Shown piece by piece: positions 47,701-57,026 of a stretch of 64,000 nt of DNA. Numbering within the stretch: the first letter of the stretch is position 1; every line of letters begins with the position of its first letter. The DNA lies in the NCBI GenBank assembly GCA_003144015.1, contig QFWS01000009.1:1-64000 (forward strand). Reading direction: 5' to 3'. The stretch is from Flavobacteriaceae bacterium LYZ1037. Its GTDB lineage: Bacteria > Bacteroidota > Bacteroidia > Flavobacteriales > Flavobacteriaceae. Under the pieces are notes generated by a model. The model saw only the letters and a program-made list of their open reading frames with translations, was not told the DNA's origin and did no database searches. The position numbers were made by a program, and so were the translations under genes.

Positions 47701-50700
47701 CTGCCAGAAGCTAAACCTGTTAAAGTTATTGGTGAAGTACCAGCTGTTACACTTCCTCCATTTATAGTATAATTAAATCCTGTTGAACCAGATACAGTAA
47801 ATTGAATTGAGCCATTTAAATCTCCAAAGCAAGTTACATCACTCATATTCTGTCCTACTACCGTTAATGCTGGTAAAGGATTAATTGTATAAGATTCTGA
47901 ATATGTACAATCATTTTCATCAATCACTTGGAAAGTGTAAGTTCCAGGAGCTAAATTGGCAAAAACATTTGATGTCTGGTAAGGTGTCGCAGCAGAAGCT
48001 GGAGCAATAATTTGGTACTGCAGAGTACCAGTACCTCCTGTTGTTCCAGTAATTGTTATTGATGACGTATTTAATGGACAACTTAAAGGTGTATTATCAA
48101 ACGTTAAATCTGTTGGAGGATTTAATGGATCAATGGTTATAGTATCTACAATAAAAACACAACCACTATCATCTTGAACTGTTACTGTATAAGTTCCATT
48201 TGATAAGCCAGTAAAAACGTTACCATTTTGAAAAGTGATTCCATCAATACTATAGGTAAAAGGTGGTGTTCCTCCTGTAACTCCTGTAACTGTAATTTCA
48301 CCGTTAGTAGTACAAGTATATTGCGCTGTTAAAGTAGCAGTTCCTGTTAGTGGATCACTTTCGGTAATTGTTATTGTTTGTGGGTCAGTAAGGCATACAT
48401 CCGTACCTATTGTATATTGTACTACCACATTATAATTACCAACAGAAAGTCCCGTAAATACATTTGAATTCACAAAAGTTATACCTCCATCAATACTATA
48501 CATCAAACTGTTTCCATTAGTATTGGTAACATTTATTGTAATAGTTCCATTATCTGATCCTGCACAAGAAATATTTGTTTGATCTACAGTAAATTCTGGA
48601 GCTAAAGATGCATCGACTGTAATGGATGTTGTTGCTTCACAGTTATTAGAGTCTATAACTGTAATGTTATAAACTCCTGGAGCAGTAACAACAATTTCTG
48701 GCACTGTTTGGAATACTGTTGTACTATTTACAAAGTAAAAATATGGTGGCGTTCCTCCAGTGGCATACACCGTAATTTCACCATCCGTACAAGTTAATGG
48801 ACTTGTAAGTGCTGAGGTTGCTGTTAATAGAGGTGGTTCTATTATTTCAACATCTTCAGTATGTGTACACCCGTCTTCTGTTTCCACTAAAGTGGTATAA
48901 ACTCCAGGATTTAGGTTAGAAAATGTATAATTATTTTGAGTGATTGGTCCTACACTATTTACAAGTGTAGCGCCATCGTAAATTGAAAAGAAATATTGTG
49001 GTTCAACATCATTAGCTGCCAAAGTAATACTTCCTTTATCTCCATAACACAAAGGTTGAGCTACAGTTAAAGAAACTGTAAAGTCTCTTTCTCTTATTTG
49101 AACATCTGGCACTGTAAAAATACACGGGTTAGTTGGTGCCCCAACTTGTCTAATATAAATTGTATAGGTACCAGCAACTGTTACTGTAAAAATATTACTT
49201 GTTTGATAGGTGATTCCATCAATACTATATTCGTAACCATTTGGTACACCACCAACAGTAATTTGTCCTGGTGTTGTACAAATAATATCGTTGCTTGTAA
49301 CCGTTGGGTTTAATACATTTTGATAGACATTAAAGTAGAACTGATTAAAACAACCGCCTTCATAATTTAAGGTTAGTCTAAATTGTCCAGATGTGTTTGC
49401 GTTAAAAGTTGGACCTGTTCCTACTTGGTTCCATGAACAAGCGGCATTTTCATTTGCACAGTCTGTATTACTAACAGGTGTACAACTACCTTCATCTAAT
49501 TGCTCCCAAATAATAGATGAAGCATCTGTAATATTTGTTTCAATTAATCTAAAGTCATTAGCACCACATAAAAAGATGTTTGGCAATAGTTTTCCATTGT
49601 TCGGACAAGTAACCACTTGATCTGCAAATGGAATAACAGGATTTGTTAATGTTGTACCTCCATAATTAGTAACAACAAAAGTTTGATCAATAGACTGACA
49701 TGGAGCAACAGCTGTATTATGAACATAATAAGTTCCAACAGCAGTAACTGTAATCGTTTGAGTGGTTCCTATTACAGGTGTTCCAGTAGGACTGGTAGAC
49801 CAGGAATACGAATCGTAACCATTAGCAGCTGTTAATTGAACACTATCTCCACAAAGAATAACGTTTTCTATAAATTCGCAATCTAAATCTACTAAAAAAT
49901 TGGTTGCTTGAGGCGTAATTAAACAGCCTGTATTAGAATTTAAACTTGGATCATCTGAAATTACAAAAAATGGATTAGTAACACCACTGTAAGTTGCAAA
50001 TGCTTGATTATTAATAATATTCGAACAGGCATCTGCAAGTTCGTTACAACTATCTACAACTTGAGCATGAATTCTAATTTCTGTAACTGGGTCACCTTGT
50101 TCAACTATGGAATTATCAACACTAAAAACTATCTCCCTTGTTGCTGGAGTGTAACTAAGTACTGTTACTCCAGGTGGTAATACTCCTAAATCTGCTGGAT
50201 AATTAAAAATAATATTTACAGGTAAAATATCCCGAATGATCAAGTTATTTGCGTCATCATTCCCTGAATTATGAAAACCAATAATATAATTTAGAGGTTG
50301 TCCTAAGCCAATAGCTAAACCGCCAATATCATTTCCAAGATCATCTTCAACAATTTTAGTAAGAACAATCTTGGGCTCAATAATATCTACAGCAAATGCA
50401 CAGAAATATGCAAAATATTGATCCTGATTACTCTCCATCCGGATAGTAGCAGTTGTATCATCATTTCCAATAACAGTATTGCCAGGGTTTGGAACTACCA
50501 TAACTCCTGTATCAAAACCTAGAGTATTTGTACTATTTGGAACTCTATTGTTAACAGGTAAAGCACTTAATTGTGTAACCGAAGAGTTGAAAAAGTTATT
50601 TGCTGGTCGATCGACAGCAGACATGGTCACACCATTTAATATCAACCTATCATTCTGAATTGGGCTATCTCCTTCTAAGGCAGCAAAAGCAAAGTTTGCT

Positions 50701-51431
50701 CGAACTGGTATTGGGGCTGGAACTGTACGGAATCCAGACACTGGAATATCGACATTTACAGAGCTATTTATAGAACTAAAACCATCAAAACTTGTAATTG
50801 ATTTACCAGGTAAAGTTGGGTCTTCGAAAACAATAAACAGAGACCATCCTGCCGAATAACCTGTTCCGTTATATGGATTAAATGTTGAGGTTTCCCCAAC
50901 TGCTGTGGACACATTTCCTACTGTATATGTTCCTAAATTAGCAGCCAACCCTGTAACAATTGATGTTACATCCGCAAAACAAGAATAAGGATAACTATTT
51001 CCAGTTTCTACGCCATTGGCTTCGTAAATGACAGTACCTACTACATCATTATAACCGCCAGTGGGTCCTTTAAATTTTACTTGAGTTATTGGATCATTTC
51101 CGTTAGTAACGGCTCCCCAATATAAACCTGCATGAACAATTTTATAACATCCTGGGTTTGGTATTTCTAAATCCGCACTTGAGGAATTAAATGTAGATCC
51201 ATCGCCGTCAATATCAATATATTGCATATCAACATTATGGTTATAAACAGAATTGTCATTAAATGGACTATTGCTTGGTCCTAGAATGTTATTCCCAATT
51301 AAGCGAATATCTCCTTTTAAATCACTATTAAATCTCGGTGTGAAGGGCACAAAGTTTTGAGCAAATGTTTGCATGCTCAACAGTAGTATGATTACAACAA
51401 TGCCAATCTTAAAAAAAGTAGGTTTTTTCAT
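41781..51431 (-). CDS. sprB: SprB-like giant gliding adhesin with T9SS type B C-terminal domain
   Basis: 3,216 residues. The signal peptide (LLLSMQTFAQ) precedes an N-terminal head of ~340 residues (CYKIVHAGLYWGAV, GWSLFIVFEDPTLPGKSIT) and a DUF11-like domain (~350-480). The stretch from ~700 to ~3120 is a tandem array of SprB repeats. I count 29 occurrences of their closing strand G-x-Y-x-x-x-V-x-D-x-x-G-C, each unit ~80 residues starting near VxCxGxxxG and containing P-Y-x-Y. The C-terminus (CIPNYFTPNGDGVLDGW ... FDRYGRKV ... LPTGDYWYVV ... FVGHFTLYR) is a gliding motility-associated CHU_C/type B sorting domain. SprB is the mobile adhesin moved along the cell surface by the Gld motor; this copy is about half the size of the F. 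johnsoniae protein. Confidence 0.87.
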   Translation of the reverse strand: MKKPTFFKIGIVVIILLLSMQTFAQNFVPFTPRFNSDLKGDIRLIGNNILGPSNSPFNDNSVYNHNVDMQYIDIDGDGSTFNSSSADLEIPNPGCYKIVHAGLYWGAVTNGNDPITQVKFKGPTGGYNDVVGTVIYEANGVETGNSYPYSCFADVTSIVTGLAANLGTYTVGNVSTAVGETSTFNPYNGTGYSAGWSLFIVFEDPTLPGKSITSFDGFSSINSSVNVDIPVSGFRTVPAPIPVRANFAFAALEGDSPIQNDRLILNGVTMSAVDRPANNFFNSSVTQLSALPVNNRVPNSTNTLGFDTGVMVVPNPGNTVIGNDDTTATIRMESNQDQYFAYFCAFAVDIIEPKIVLTKIVEDDLGNDIGGLAIGLGQPLNYIIGFHNSGNDDANNLIIRDILPVNIIFNYPADLGVLPPGVTVLSYTPATREIVFSVDNSIVEQGDPVTEIRIHAQVVDSCNELADACSNIINNQAFATYSGVTNPFFVISDDPSLNSNTGCLITPQATNFLVDLDCEFIENVILCGDSVQLTAANGYDSYSWSTSPTGTPVIGTTQTITVTAVGTYYVHNTAVAPCQSIDQTFVVTNYGGTTLTNPVIPFADQVVTCPNNGKLLPNIFLCGANDFRLIETNITDASSIIWEQLDEGSCTPVSNTDCANENAACSWNQVGTGPTFNANTSGQFRLTLNYEGGCFNQFYFNVYQNVLNPTVTSNDIICTTPGQITVGGVPNGYEYSIDGITYQTSNIFTVTVAGTYTIYIRQVGAPTNPCIFTVPDVQIRERDFTVSLTVAQPLCYGDKGSITLAANDVEPQYFFSIYDGATLVNSVGPITQNNYTFSNLNPGVYTTLVETEDGCTHTEDVEIIEPPLLTATSALTSPLTCTDGEITVYATGGTPPYFYFVNSTTVFQTVPEIVVTAPGVYNITVIDSNNCEATTSITVDASLAPEFTVDQTNISCAGSDNGTITINVTNTNGNSLMYSIDGGITFVNSNVFTGLSVGNYNVVVQYTIGTDVCLTDPQTITITESDPLTGTATLTAQYTCTTNGEITVTGVTGGTPPFTYSIDGITFQNGNVFTGLSNGTYTVTVQDDSGCVFIVDTITIDPLNPPTDLTFDNTPLSCPLNTSSITITGTTGGTGTLQYQIIAPASAATPYQTSNVFANLAPGTYTFQVIDENDCTYSESYTINPLPALTVVGQNMSDVTCFGDLNGSIQFTVSGSTGFNYTINGGSVTAGTSPITLTGLASGSYTIVVTDTTTNCDATATLTVDAPTSALSITTTISPITCNGNGQVVINATGGWGGNTYSLTLPDSTVLPAQASNTFVNLTQTGTYTATVIDAQGCTVSTTFDLTVPTSPTASIDVTSNYCYDATNAATLEVTASGGQPPYQYSINGAPFTSNNIFNNLVPGTYTIIVRDAFGCTFTLPAETIASELTVNTIVTKDLDCTSSPDAVITGTISGGYAPYTYEVSINGGAFTALGTTGSPFTYTTATNGTYQFQITDAQGCTSLSGVNIIDALTLPEIISVTQIQPILCHGDENAAIDVVINTTVGEPAYVINVFNTTTGTDYGTQTSGLSAGSYTITLTDNNSCTDTATIIIAEPTPIVVNYHAVDITCGPLGVSQGSVIVDGVTGGTPPYNYFVTGTNGYSNSELNTTGSTSVSFDVVDFGLYQINVVDANGCSILVQDVLVASPPDDLDINITATADCLLGGEAVVTIGTTLISPGPFYFSIYPAVGTPPGGSWIPELTPGSATFSNLLPGVTYTFIVFDASTGCSYYETATSPIPTNSTLTATAVTANNITCTGSADGNVSFTINSTYASATNVTYEIFDSFTLVTTGISGTGTVPANGTLPVANLGPLPFGNYFVLISETSGPNTGCSVVTVPFNITESAIELSLTATVDQNANCHPNSGVISAIATDGTPPYMYQITTIATPPVATDPSWASANVFNMDANSYYVHAMDAYGCIKTTPVLVLPMDPSPVVSATVNNQCNTSEGNFEIDVTLATAGMPPYTFSIDGGAFQSQTTPFTISNLNSGSHTIVVRDVNGCENAVSVVIEPPLGITPAVTGITTCSDDDGEITVTALGGTGAYTYSISPNPASITLLGNVFSGVPSGTYTVTITDATTGCTEDATITLDAAIPVSFTTSVTDVSCNGSNEGVITVTLDAGNDNPIYTYEITAPIVVAPQNSNVFTGLVAGTYTVQVNSGRGCSNTMDVTVGEPTMLTVSGTATDFACAADGTVNTSVLTITEVGGTGTYTYSIDGTNYFTSNVFNIIDTGSTQTITIYVKDANGCITTNTVSILPLPTLTAATVVESTPIDCNNTGSIEIIVTGGSGNFEYQMLPGGTPQASNIFTVTMPGDYYFLVTDLDTGCTMATAAYTVSPFDTVDVVATATNAVTCFGDNNGAIEINVSGYSGAYTYEVFDNTATSVLGPIAANTSTNPQAITGLLAGNYTVEVTETASPFCVTTTNVVTIMSPIEPLAVVALETSNVTCTNDLGTITATATGGWGTYQYELTGAATVPYSTNGTFENLAAGTYTVNVMDAGGCIASDTVTLDIPNPIDATATASTTLLSCFDDANATITVSATTGGSGSDYLYTLNMISPTTSSSGPQSSPIFGGLGVGIYQVVVTDAFSCSFTSADIVITQPTPIEASLVSETSQTCLTQATLTLSATGGTGTYTYSDNPSFTPILGSFATSTTFSVPVGTHEYYVQDANGCLAIVSNEITIDPLPDLLLNLSLTNATINCAGDSTGVVVATAQGGLGNYIYTLQDTLGNPIPATQNSPGVFTLLPAGTYQVEVVSGDCLTTTAPFTITEPSAPLIAPFTVTDVTCFGANDGSVTINASGGTGIIKYAISPQLNQFFDTNVFENLEPGTYDVIVQDELGCYLTLNFTINEPAPVIITIVPSTIIPEVCEGDLDGEFSIDIAGGTPPYSVSIDDYNGPYTTGAPGQTQFDFTGLSGGDHMVYVRDSSGCESEWNITFPESVRINPLVTIEYECVNNAPSNIVRVSVDDSNVNLDDLDYSLNGGTYQASNIFMDVIPGTGHFIDVRHTNGCIQRTPLFDITTFDPVTLVLNDGEINEIVAIAAGGSGDYVYTLNGEDYGSTNVFVITESGTYTVTVTDSNGCMAVASRHFDFVDVCIPNYFTPNGDGVLDGWAPGCTIHYPNLDFDIFDRYGRKVASLRIGQTWDGMYHGEELPTGDYWYVVRLNDPKDDRSFVGHFTLYR

Positions 51432-51509
51432 GATATTTTTATTTATATATAATCATTTCATCTTTTTAAGGGGCATTAAAAAGACCAAATGGGGGCTTTC
51501 ATATTTTTA

Positions 51510-53849
51510 CTATTCTTCTATTTTAACAACAGACATTTTTTCATTATATGGTAAATTTCCTTTGTTTTCTAATCCTCTCATAGCTTCTTCTACATATTCA
51601 AATTTTTGAGAATAGATATAATACTTACTGGTATTAACATCATAGAAGAAATTAATATTTGATTGTCCAGCAGATACCACTTTTTCTAAAAATTCATCTC
51701 TATCATTTATATTTTCATGTACAGCTAATATCATATAGTAGCCTTTTTCTACATTTTGTACACCTTTTAATATTTGAACATTACTACTTTGTTCTTCTCC
51801 AAAATTAAAGTCTTCTGCAGTTAAAGGCTCTGTACTTAATGGCGTGCTATTAATAATTCTTTCTAAGCTAGCCATATCTTTTTGATGTCTATCCTTTTCA
51901 TTATCATAAAGAGCTCTTTTAATTCTTCGTTTTCTCTCTATTTCTGTAGCTACTTTAATAGACTCTAAAGACGAAACTAAACTGGCTCTTGTTCTTTCAA
52001 ATTCTGCCTGTTCTTCTTTTAAAGTTTGAATTGTATCTAAATAATATTGACTTGTCTCATCATTTCTGTTTGATCCTTTTTTAATACGTTGGTTATATAT
52101 ATTTTCTAATTCAGTAATGGTCTTGTTACGTTCTGAAATAGCTGCATCTAAATCTGATTTTAAAGCTTCTAAAGCTCTATTTTCTGCTGAAATACTCTTA
52201 AACGGTTTTGGTTCAAGATAAATACCTTGCTCACTTAAATCGTTTTCTTCTTTTAAGTCTTTAAGATCTTTTTCTTTGGTAACAACAACCTCATTTAACC
52301 TTATTAATAAAGCGTCTTGTTCTTCTTTAGATGCTTTTGTTTCCTCTGTCAATGCATACATAGATTTAGCTAAAGCATCTTTTTGAGTTACCTCAATATC
52401 AGCTTGAGCTGCTGCTGCTTCGGCCGCTAATCTAGCTTCTTCATCTGCTTGTGCTTGAGCTGCTGCTTCGGCTGCTAATCTAGCTTCTTCATCTGCTTGT
52501 GCTTGAGCTGCTGCTTCGGCTGCTAATCTAGCTTGTTCGTCTGCTTGTGCTTGAGCTGCTGCTTCGGCTGCTAATCTAGCTTGTTCGTCTGCTTGTGCTT
52601 GAGCTGCTGCTTCGGCTGCTAATCTAGCTTGTTCGTCTGCTTGCGCCTGAGCATCTGTATCTTGAGTTTGTGCTGCTGCTGCTTGAGCTTCAGCTAATGC
52701 TTGTGCTTTTGCTTCACCTTCTAATTTAGCACGTTCTTGAGCTTCAGCCCTTTCTAATGCTCTTGCTTCTGCCGCCAATCTAGCTTCTTCTTGAGCTGTT
52801 GCTCTTTCTGCAGCTTTTTGCTCAGCTAATTGAGTTCTTTCTTCTGAAGACAATGTTGGCTTATTGGAAACGGCAGGTTTGTGCTTTTGATCTTTTATTA
52901 GTAATGCTTCTTCCCTATCATCACCACTATATTGGTACCTGTTTCTTGTATTAAATTTATAAGCTAATGTAAATTCATGTGAAGAGCCGAAAGTAGATAA
53001 ATCTCCCATCGCTTTTTCATAATTATACTCTACAGAAATTTGTTTGGTAACATTAACACCAACACCACCTGTTAATCCATAAACTGTGTTATAACCTAAT
53101 TGTGCCCAAATACCTTTTGGAACAGCAAGCATAGCAATACCTGAAAAAATTGTTTGATCTTTTTTGAATTCAGATTTCACCAAAGCTGAGAATTTGCTCT
53201 GATCAAAAAAACCACGACTGTACATATATCCTGTATACATAAGGTGTGCTTGAATACTTTGCTGAGGATCTTCTTTAATTAACTCGGAAGTCTTAATATT
53301 ATACTGTACTAAATTGTTTACAGATAATCCGAAATCGAAAAACACCAATCCATAATTAATACCTGGACTTACACTTAAAACCGTGTTTTTAGGAATGTTA
53401 TCTAAAGATGGGTCGTCTTGATTAACAACCACTTTACCATCATTCAGACTACTTTTATAAAAGCCAAGGTTTAATCCAAAGGTTAAATTACTATCTGTTT
53501 GAAGTCTGGCATTATATGCGAAGTTTAATACACCTCCAAAAGTTGTTAATACACCATGGTTTTGTTGAAACAAGCCAACTCCTACTCCAATGTTTTCACT
53601 GTATCTACCTGTATAATTTATTAAATATGTTTGTGGTGCATTCTCAAACTGAACCCATTCTCTTTTATTAGTAATGTTGATATACGTGTTTTGTTCTCTA
53701 ACAAAACTAAATGTAGGATTGGTTAAATATCTATTAAATTTTAAAGAGCTTCTTACTGGAATAGCTAAAGACACCACACCATCTTCCTGAGAGAAAGTAA
53801 GTTGTGTTGTACACATGATTATAGCTATTATCAGTAAATATGCTTTCAT
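51510..53849 (-). CDS. sprD: PorP/SprF-like barrel fused to Ala-rich coiled coil and SPOR-like domain (SprD position)
   Basis: 779 residues. Residues 1-300 look like a PorP/SprF outer-membrane barrel (signal VVSLAIPVRSSLKFNRYLTNPTFSFV; strands GVGVGLFQQNHG, LTFGLNLGFYKSSL, HEFTLAYKF). After a linker come ~350 residues of charged and Ala-rich coiled coil, including five 16-residue repeats (about AAAQAQADEQARLAAE). The C-terminal ~90 residues (GYYMILAVHENINDRDEFLE ... INFFYDVNTSKYYIYS ... EEAMRGL) resemble a SPOR-type peptidoglycan-binding domain. The order relative to sprB and sprF matches sprD of F. johnsoniae; the symbol rests on synteny. It could link an outer-membrane SprB-related pore to the cell wall. 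Confidence 0.7.
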   Translation of the reverse strand: MKAYLLIIAIIMCTTQLTFSQEDGVVSLAIPVRSSLKFNRYLTNPTFSFVREQNTYINITNKREWVQFENAPQTYLINYTGRYSENIGVGVGLFQQNHGVLTTFGGVLNFAYNARLQTDSNLTFGLNLGFYKSSLNDGKVVVNQDDPSLDNIPKNTVLSVSPGINYGLVFFDFGLSVNNLVQYNIKTSELIKEDPQQSIQAHLMYTGYMYSRGFFDQSKFSALVKSEFKKDQTIFSGIAMLAVPKGIWAQLGYNTVYGLTGGVGVNVTKQISVEYNYEKAMGDLSTFGSSHEFTLAYKFNTRNRYQYSGDDREEALLIKDQKHKPAVSNKPTLSSEERTQLAEQKAAERATAQEEARLAAEARALERAEAQERAKLEGEAKAQALAEAQAAAAQTQDTDAQAQADEQARLAAEAAAQAQADEQARLAAEAAAQAQADEQARLAAEAAAQAQADEEARLAAEAAAQAQADEEARLAAEAAAAQADIEVTQKDALAKSMYALTEETKASKEEQDALLIRLNEVVVTKEKDLKDLKEENDLSEQGIYLEPKPFKSISAENRALEALKSDLDAAISERNKTITELENIYNQRIKKGSNRNDETSQYYLDTIQTLKEEQAEFERTRASLVSSLESIKVATEIERKRRIKRALYDNEKDRHQKDMASLERIINSTPLSTEPLTAEDFNFGEEQSSNVQILKGVQNVEKGYYMILAVHENINDRDEFLEKVVSAGQSNINFFYDVNTSKYYIYSQKFEYVEEAMRGLENKGNLPYNEKMSVVKIEE
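52414..52653. repeat. Five 48-bp tandem repeats in the SprD-position gene
   Basis: The unit GCTTCGGCTGCTAATCTAGC plus about 28 further bases recurs five times with period 48, encoding 16 residues each. Differences are few (CTTCTTCATCTG versus CTTGTTCGTCTG), so copy number is likely to vary between strains. Ends are approximate. Confidence 0.85.
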
Positions 53850-53850
53850 T

Positions 53851-55311
53851 TTATTTTATTAAGGTTATAGAACCTTTTTTTGTTTTATTATCTGAAGTGG
53901 TAATCACGTAATAATAAACAGGATTCACACTTTTAAAATCAATCTCGTTTTCTGGCCAATTATTTTGGTAATCAGTTGTATTTAGAGACACTTTCCCATA
54001 AGCATCCATTATAATGACTTGCGTATTTGTTCCACTTACATATTCGTTTGGAATAATCCAAGTATCGTTAACTCCATCTCCATTAGGACTTATTAAATTT
54101 GGAATATCTGCCACATTTGGAAAAGGATCTATTGGTTCTTCAATAACAAACAAAAACTCTTTTGAAACCACACAACCAGTTGTCTGACTAATAATCACTT
54201 TATAATTTCCAAATTCGGTTGCATCGTATGTGTTTCCAGTTTCTCCTGGAATAATGGTTTCATTAAGATACCATTGAAATTCTGGGTTTGAAGCTGTAGT
54301 AGTCACTTCAACATATAACAAATCTCCTGGTTCCATAGTATTCACCTCGTCTACATTTATACTGCTTACAAACCCTTCGCTTACTAAATCGATTGAAGCT
54401 GATGTAGAGCATGAACCTAAATCGATACTTACTGAGTAAGTTCCTGATAAAACAGCATTAATACTTTGATTGGTTGCTCCAGAAATAGCCTGGCCATCTA
54501 AATACCATTGATAACTATTCCCTGTTGTGGTTGTTAATGTAGTTGGACCTCCGCTTGGACAAAATGGATTTCCAAGGCTTGATATAATTTCGCTTGTTGA
54601 GCCAGAACTAGATTCGGTAACTGTAACCCGATTTGAGAAAGAATCTGAAGTACAAGTCCCATAATCTGTTTCAACAAAATAAGTTCCTGGTGTATTAACA
54701 GTTAAACTTTCTCCATCTGCAACAAAAACAGAGGTAGTTGGACCTGTCTCTCTATACCATTTAAAAGTTAGATTTGGATAATTTAAAGGCGAATCGTTCA
54801 TTCCTGTTCCAGGGTTATCAATTGTTAATACATAAGATCCACCTGCACAATAAGCTGCAGTAGATATTAAATTATTAATTGAAAATGGTGTGTCTTGAAT
54901 TTTATAATAAGCTGCAAATGTTGGCGAACCAGAACTTGTAGCCACTGGAGCAGTACTCTTAATTCTAAGTCGGTATAATTCTCCTGAAGTTTCTGTTGGT
55001 AATGAAAAACTTAAAGTTGCTGGTGACGTTGTTACGCTTCCTGCTGCAGAAGTAAATACAACTGTAGGACTGGCAAAGCTACCATCTGCATCCGACAGTT
55101 CTATGTTAAATTGGTTTGTAGGACTTAATCCTGCTTCAGGTGAAAAGACAAACGTTACATTAAATGTATTAAATGATTCGTTTGCACAAGCTTGACTAAA
55201 CCCAATATTTGGAGCACCAATTACTATCTGTGCTTTTAAGTTCTGGTTTAAAAATAGAACAAAAAAACACATTACAAAAAAAAGTTTTTTTACAATAGTA
55301 GTTTTATTCAT
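53851..55311 (-). CDS. sprC: Ig-like surface protein with gliding-associated type B sorting domain (SprC position)
   Basis: 486 residues. Signal peptide (VMCFFVLFLNQNLKAQ), then a jelly-roll-like N-terminal domain (FNIELSDADGSFASPTVV). Three Ig/PKD-like domains follow, each with a central Trp and a C...W...Y core (LTFKWYRETG, YQWYLDGQAISGATNQSI, FQWYLNETIIPGETGNTY). The last ~85 residues (ISPNGDGVNDTWIIP ... IIMDAYGKV ... YYYVITTSDNKTKKGSITLIK) are a CHU_C/T9SS type B domain, so it should be exported by the type IX system. One base separates its stop from the start of the SprD-position gene, indicating tight translational coupling. The symbol is by position, not by strong sequence recognition. 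Confidence 0.7.
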   Translation of the reverse strand: MNKTTIVKKLFFVMCFFVLFLNQNLKAQIVIGAPNIGFSQACANESFNTFNVTFVFSPEAGLSPTNQFNIELSDADGSFASPTVVFTSAAGSVTTSPATLSFSLPTETSGELYRLRIKSTAPVATSSGSPTFAAYYKIQDTPFSINNLISTAAYCAGGSYVLTIDNPGTGMNDSPLNYPNLTFKWYRETGPTTSVFVADGESLTVNTPGTYFVETDYGTCTSDSFSNRVTVTESSSGSTSEIISSLGNPFCPSGGPTTLTTTTGNSYQWYLDGQAISGATNQSINAVLSGTYSVSIDLGSCSTSASIDLVSEGFVSSINVDEVNTMEPGDLLYVEVTTTASNPEFQWYLNETIIPGETGNTYDATEFGNYKVIISQTTGCVVSKEFLFVIEEPIDPFPNVADIPNLISPNGDGVNDTWIIPNEYVSGTNTQVIIMDAYGKVSLNTTDYQNNWPENEIDFKSVNPVYYYVITTSDNKTKKGSITLIK

Positions 55312-55473
55312 ACGCTTTATTTATTAGCTATCTGCAAAAGAAACATGGTTTTGAATTAAACGTCATTTCTTTTATAAACTAAAGGGAATTATAAGTTTTA
55401 GGATTAATTTAAAAGAATTCTCAAAAAAGTAACTTGAGAATTGTTGGCTCGATAAAATCTCTATATAAATTTA

Positions 55474-56775
55474 TTAATCAGAGTTTGAAGCAATAATTTT
55501 ATTAATACGCAATCTAAAGTCTGGTCTTTTTGAGTCTCTAATATCAATAAACGTTTCAGAATCTAGTCCTTTAGAATACACATTAAAAAAACTGCTGTTA
55601 CCGTACCAGTTCTCTAAATCTTCGTTATTATTGTTGTATTCTGTAAATATATTTCCATTACAATTGTTGAAATACATTTCAGTAAATTTTACTCTATCTA
55701 GATTTTCGTTATTAATTTTAATTTTATTTTCTAGTAATACTGCAGGATTAAAACCTGAAATTACACTCTTACTCATATCAAGTGAAGCATATTCTGATAT
55801 ATAAATAGCCTCTCTTACCAATCCAAGTTTAATTTCAGATCGTAAATTATCACTTGCATTAATCAATGTTAAATTTGTAGCAATTACAGATGTCCCCTTT
55901 TTAGAAAAGTCTACTTCCTCTTTTTCATCACCATAAGAAGCAACATGCATTGTTCTAGAACCATCTGGACTAGACACATAAGAAGATCTTACAGCTAAAG
56001 AGTTGTAGATATTGCATTGGGTTCCAAAATTAAAATTGTAATCAATCTTATTAGATTTATAAGAAACTAGTCTACTTAAATTAACTTGACCACCAAAAAC
56101 ATCGAAGGAATTTCCTGAAGAAAAACTTACCATGATATTTTCTAAAATGGTTTGACTTCCAACACCTGCTAGTAATAAAGCGTTAAAGTTACTGCCATCT
56201 TTCATTTTCTTTCCAGCATATTCAATTCTTACATATCTTAATATTCCAGAATTACTTTCTATGTTTTCTCCACCGTAGCTTATGTTATCATATGACGCTG
56301 CTTTAAAGTTGTGATTTATCGAAGATCCGCTACCAAACTTATTAATGGGAGCATCTCCAAGAAGAATGATCCCTCCCCAATCTCCTGCTTTTTTTACACT
56401 TCTATTTGAAGTAAAAATAATGGGATCGGTTACCAAACCATCTGCGATGATGGTGGCTCCTTTTGTAATTATTAAAGACCCTTTAGTTTTAAAGTCTCCA
56501 ATAATAACAGTTCCAGGTTCTATAGTAAGCGTGGCATTGTTAGTAACAAAAACATCTCCTAACAACATGTAGGTGTTCTTCTTTAATAGCTTGGTGTCGG
56601 TAGAAATGTTACCTGTTAAGATTTCGGTAGCTTCGCCATATTCAATTTGACTAGGACTAAACTCGGTCCAAGAATTCAACCAGTTATTAGTTCCAATTAT
56701 GCCTTTCTCTTGTTGAGAATAGGCACTTGAAAAGACTAATAGAAAAATACTTAAGAGTTGGGGCAGATTTTTCAT
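55474..56775 (-). CDS. Exported right-handed beta-helix protein upstream of the spr genes
   Basis: 433 residues. A signal peptide (LLVFSSAYSQ) precedes a repetitive beta pattern typical of right-handed parallel beta helices: ATLTIEPGTVIIGDFKTKGS, LIITKGATIIADG, DPIIFTSNRSVKKAGDWGGI, LRYVRIEYAGKKM, TILENIMVSFSSGNSFDVFGG. The DPIIFTS...GDWGGI phrase is common in Bacteroidota exported beta-helix proteins. I see no T9SS type A or B sorting domain at the C-terminus (it ends RLRINKIIASNSD), which is odd for such a protein. It is 162 bp upstream of the SprC-position gene on the same strand and may belong to the same operon, as hypothetical genes do before sprC in F. johnsoniae. Confidence 0.7.
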   Translation of the reverse strand: MKNLPQLLSIFLLVFSSAYSQQEKGIIGTNNWLNSWTEFSPSQIEYGEATEILTGNISTDTKLLKKNTYMLLGDVFVTNNATLTIEPGTVIIGDFKTKGSLIITKGATIIADGLVTDPIIFTSNRSVKKAGDWGGIILLGDAPINKFGSGSSINHNFKAASYDNISYGGENIESNSGILRYVRIEYAGKKMKDGSNFNALLLAGVGSQTILENIMVSFSSGNSFDVFGGQVNLSRLVSYKSNKIDYNFNFGTQCNIYNSLAVRSSYVSSPDGSRTMHVASYGDEKEEVDFSKKGTSVIATNLTLINASDNLRSEIKLGLVREAIYISEYASLDMSKSVISGFNPAVLLENKIKINNENLDRVKFTEMYFNNCNGNIFTEYNNNNEDLENWYGNSSFFNVYSKGLDSETFIDIRDSKRPDFRLRINKIIASNSD

Positions 56776-57026
56776 AATACAAATGTTATTTATTTATCAT
56801 AAAGATTTTTTTCAATTTAGCTCAAACATATAAAAAATATTCCATTAAACACAATAAATAACGATGAAATGCACATATTATTTACTATTGAAAGTTTTTT
56901 CTTACTAAAATTATTTGTTTTTAAATAATAAACGTAGAATAAATTTATGATGGTTAAAAAAATATCAAGTAAAAACTTGATATTTTAAAATTAGAACTGA
57001 AAATAGGTTTTAATAATCTTATAATA

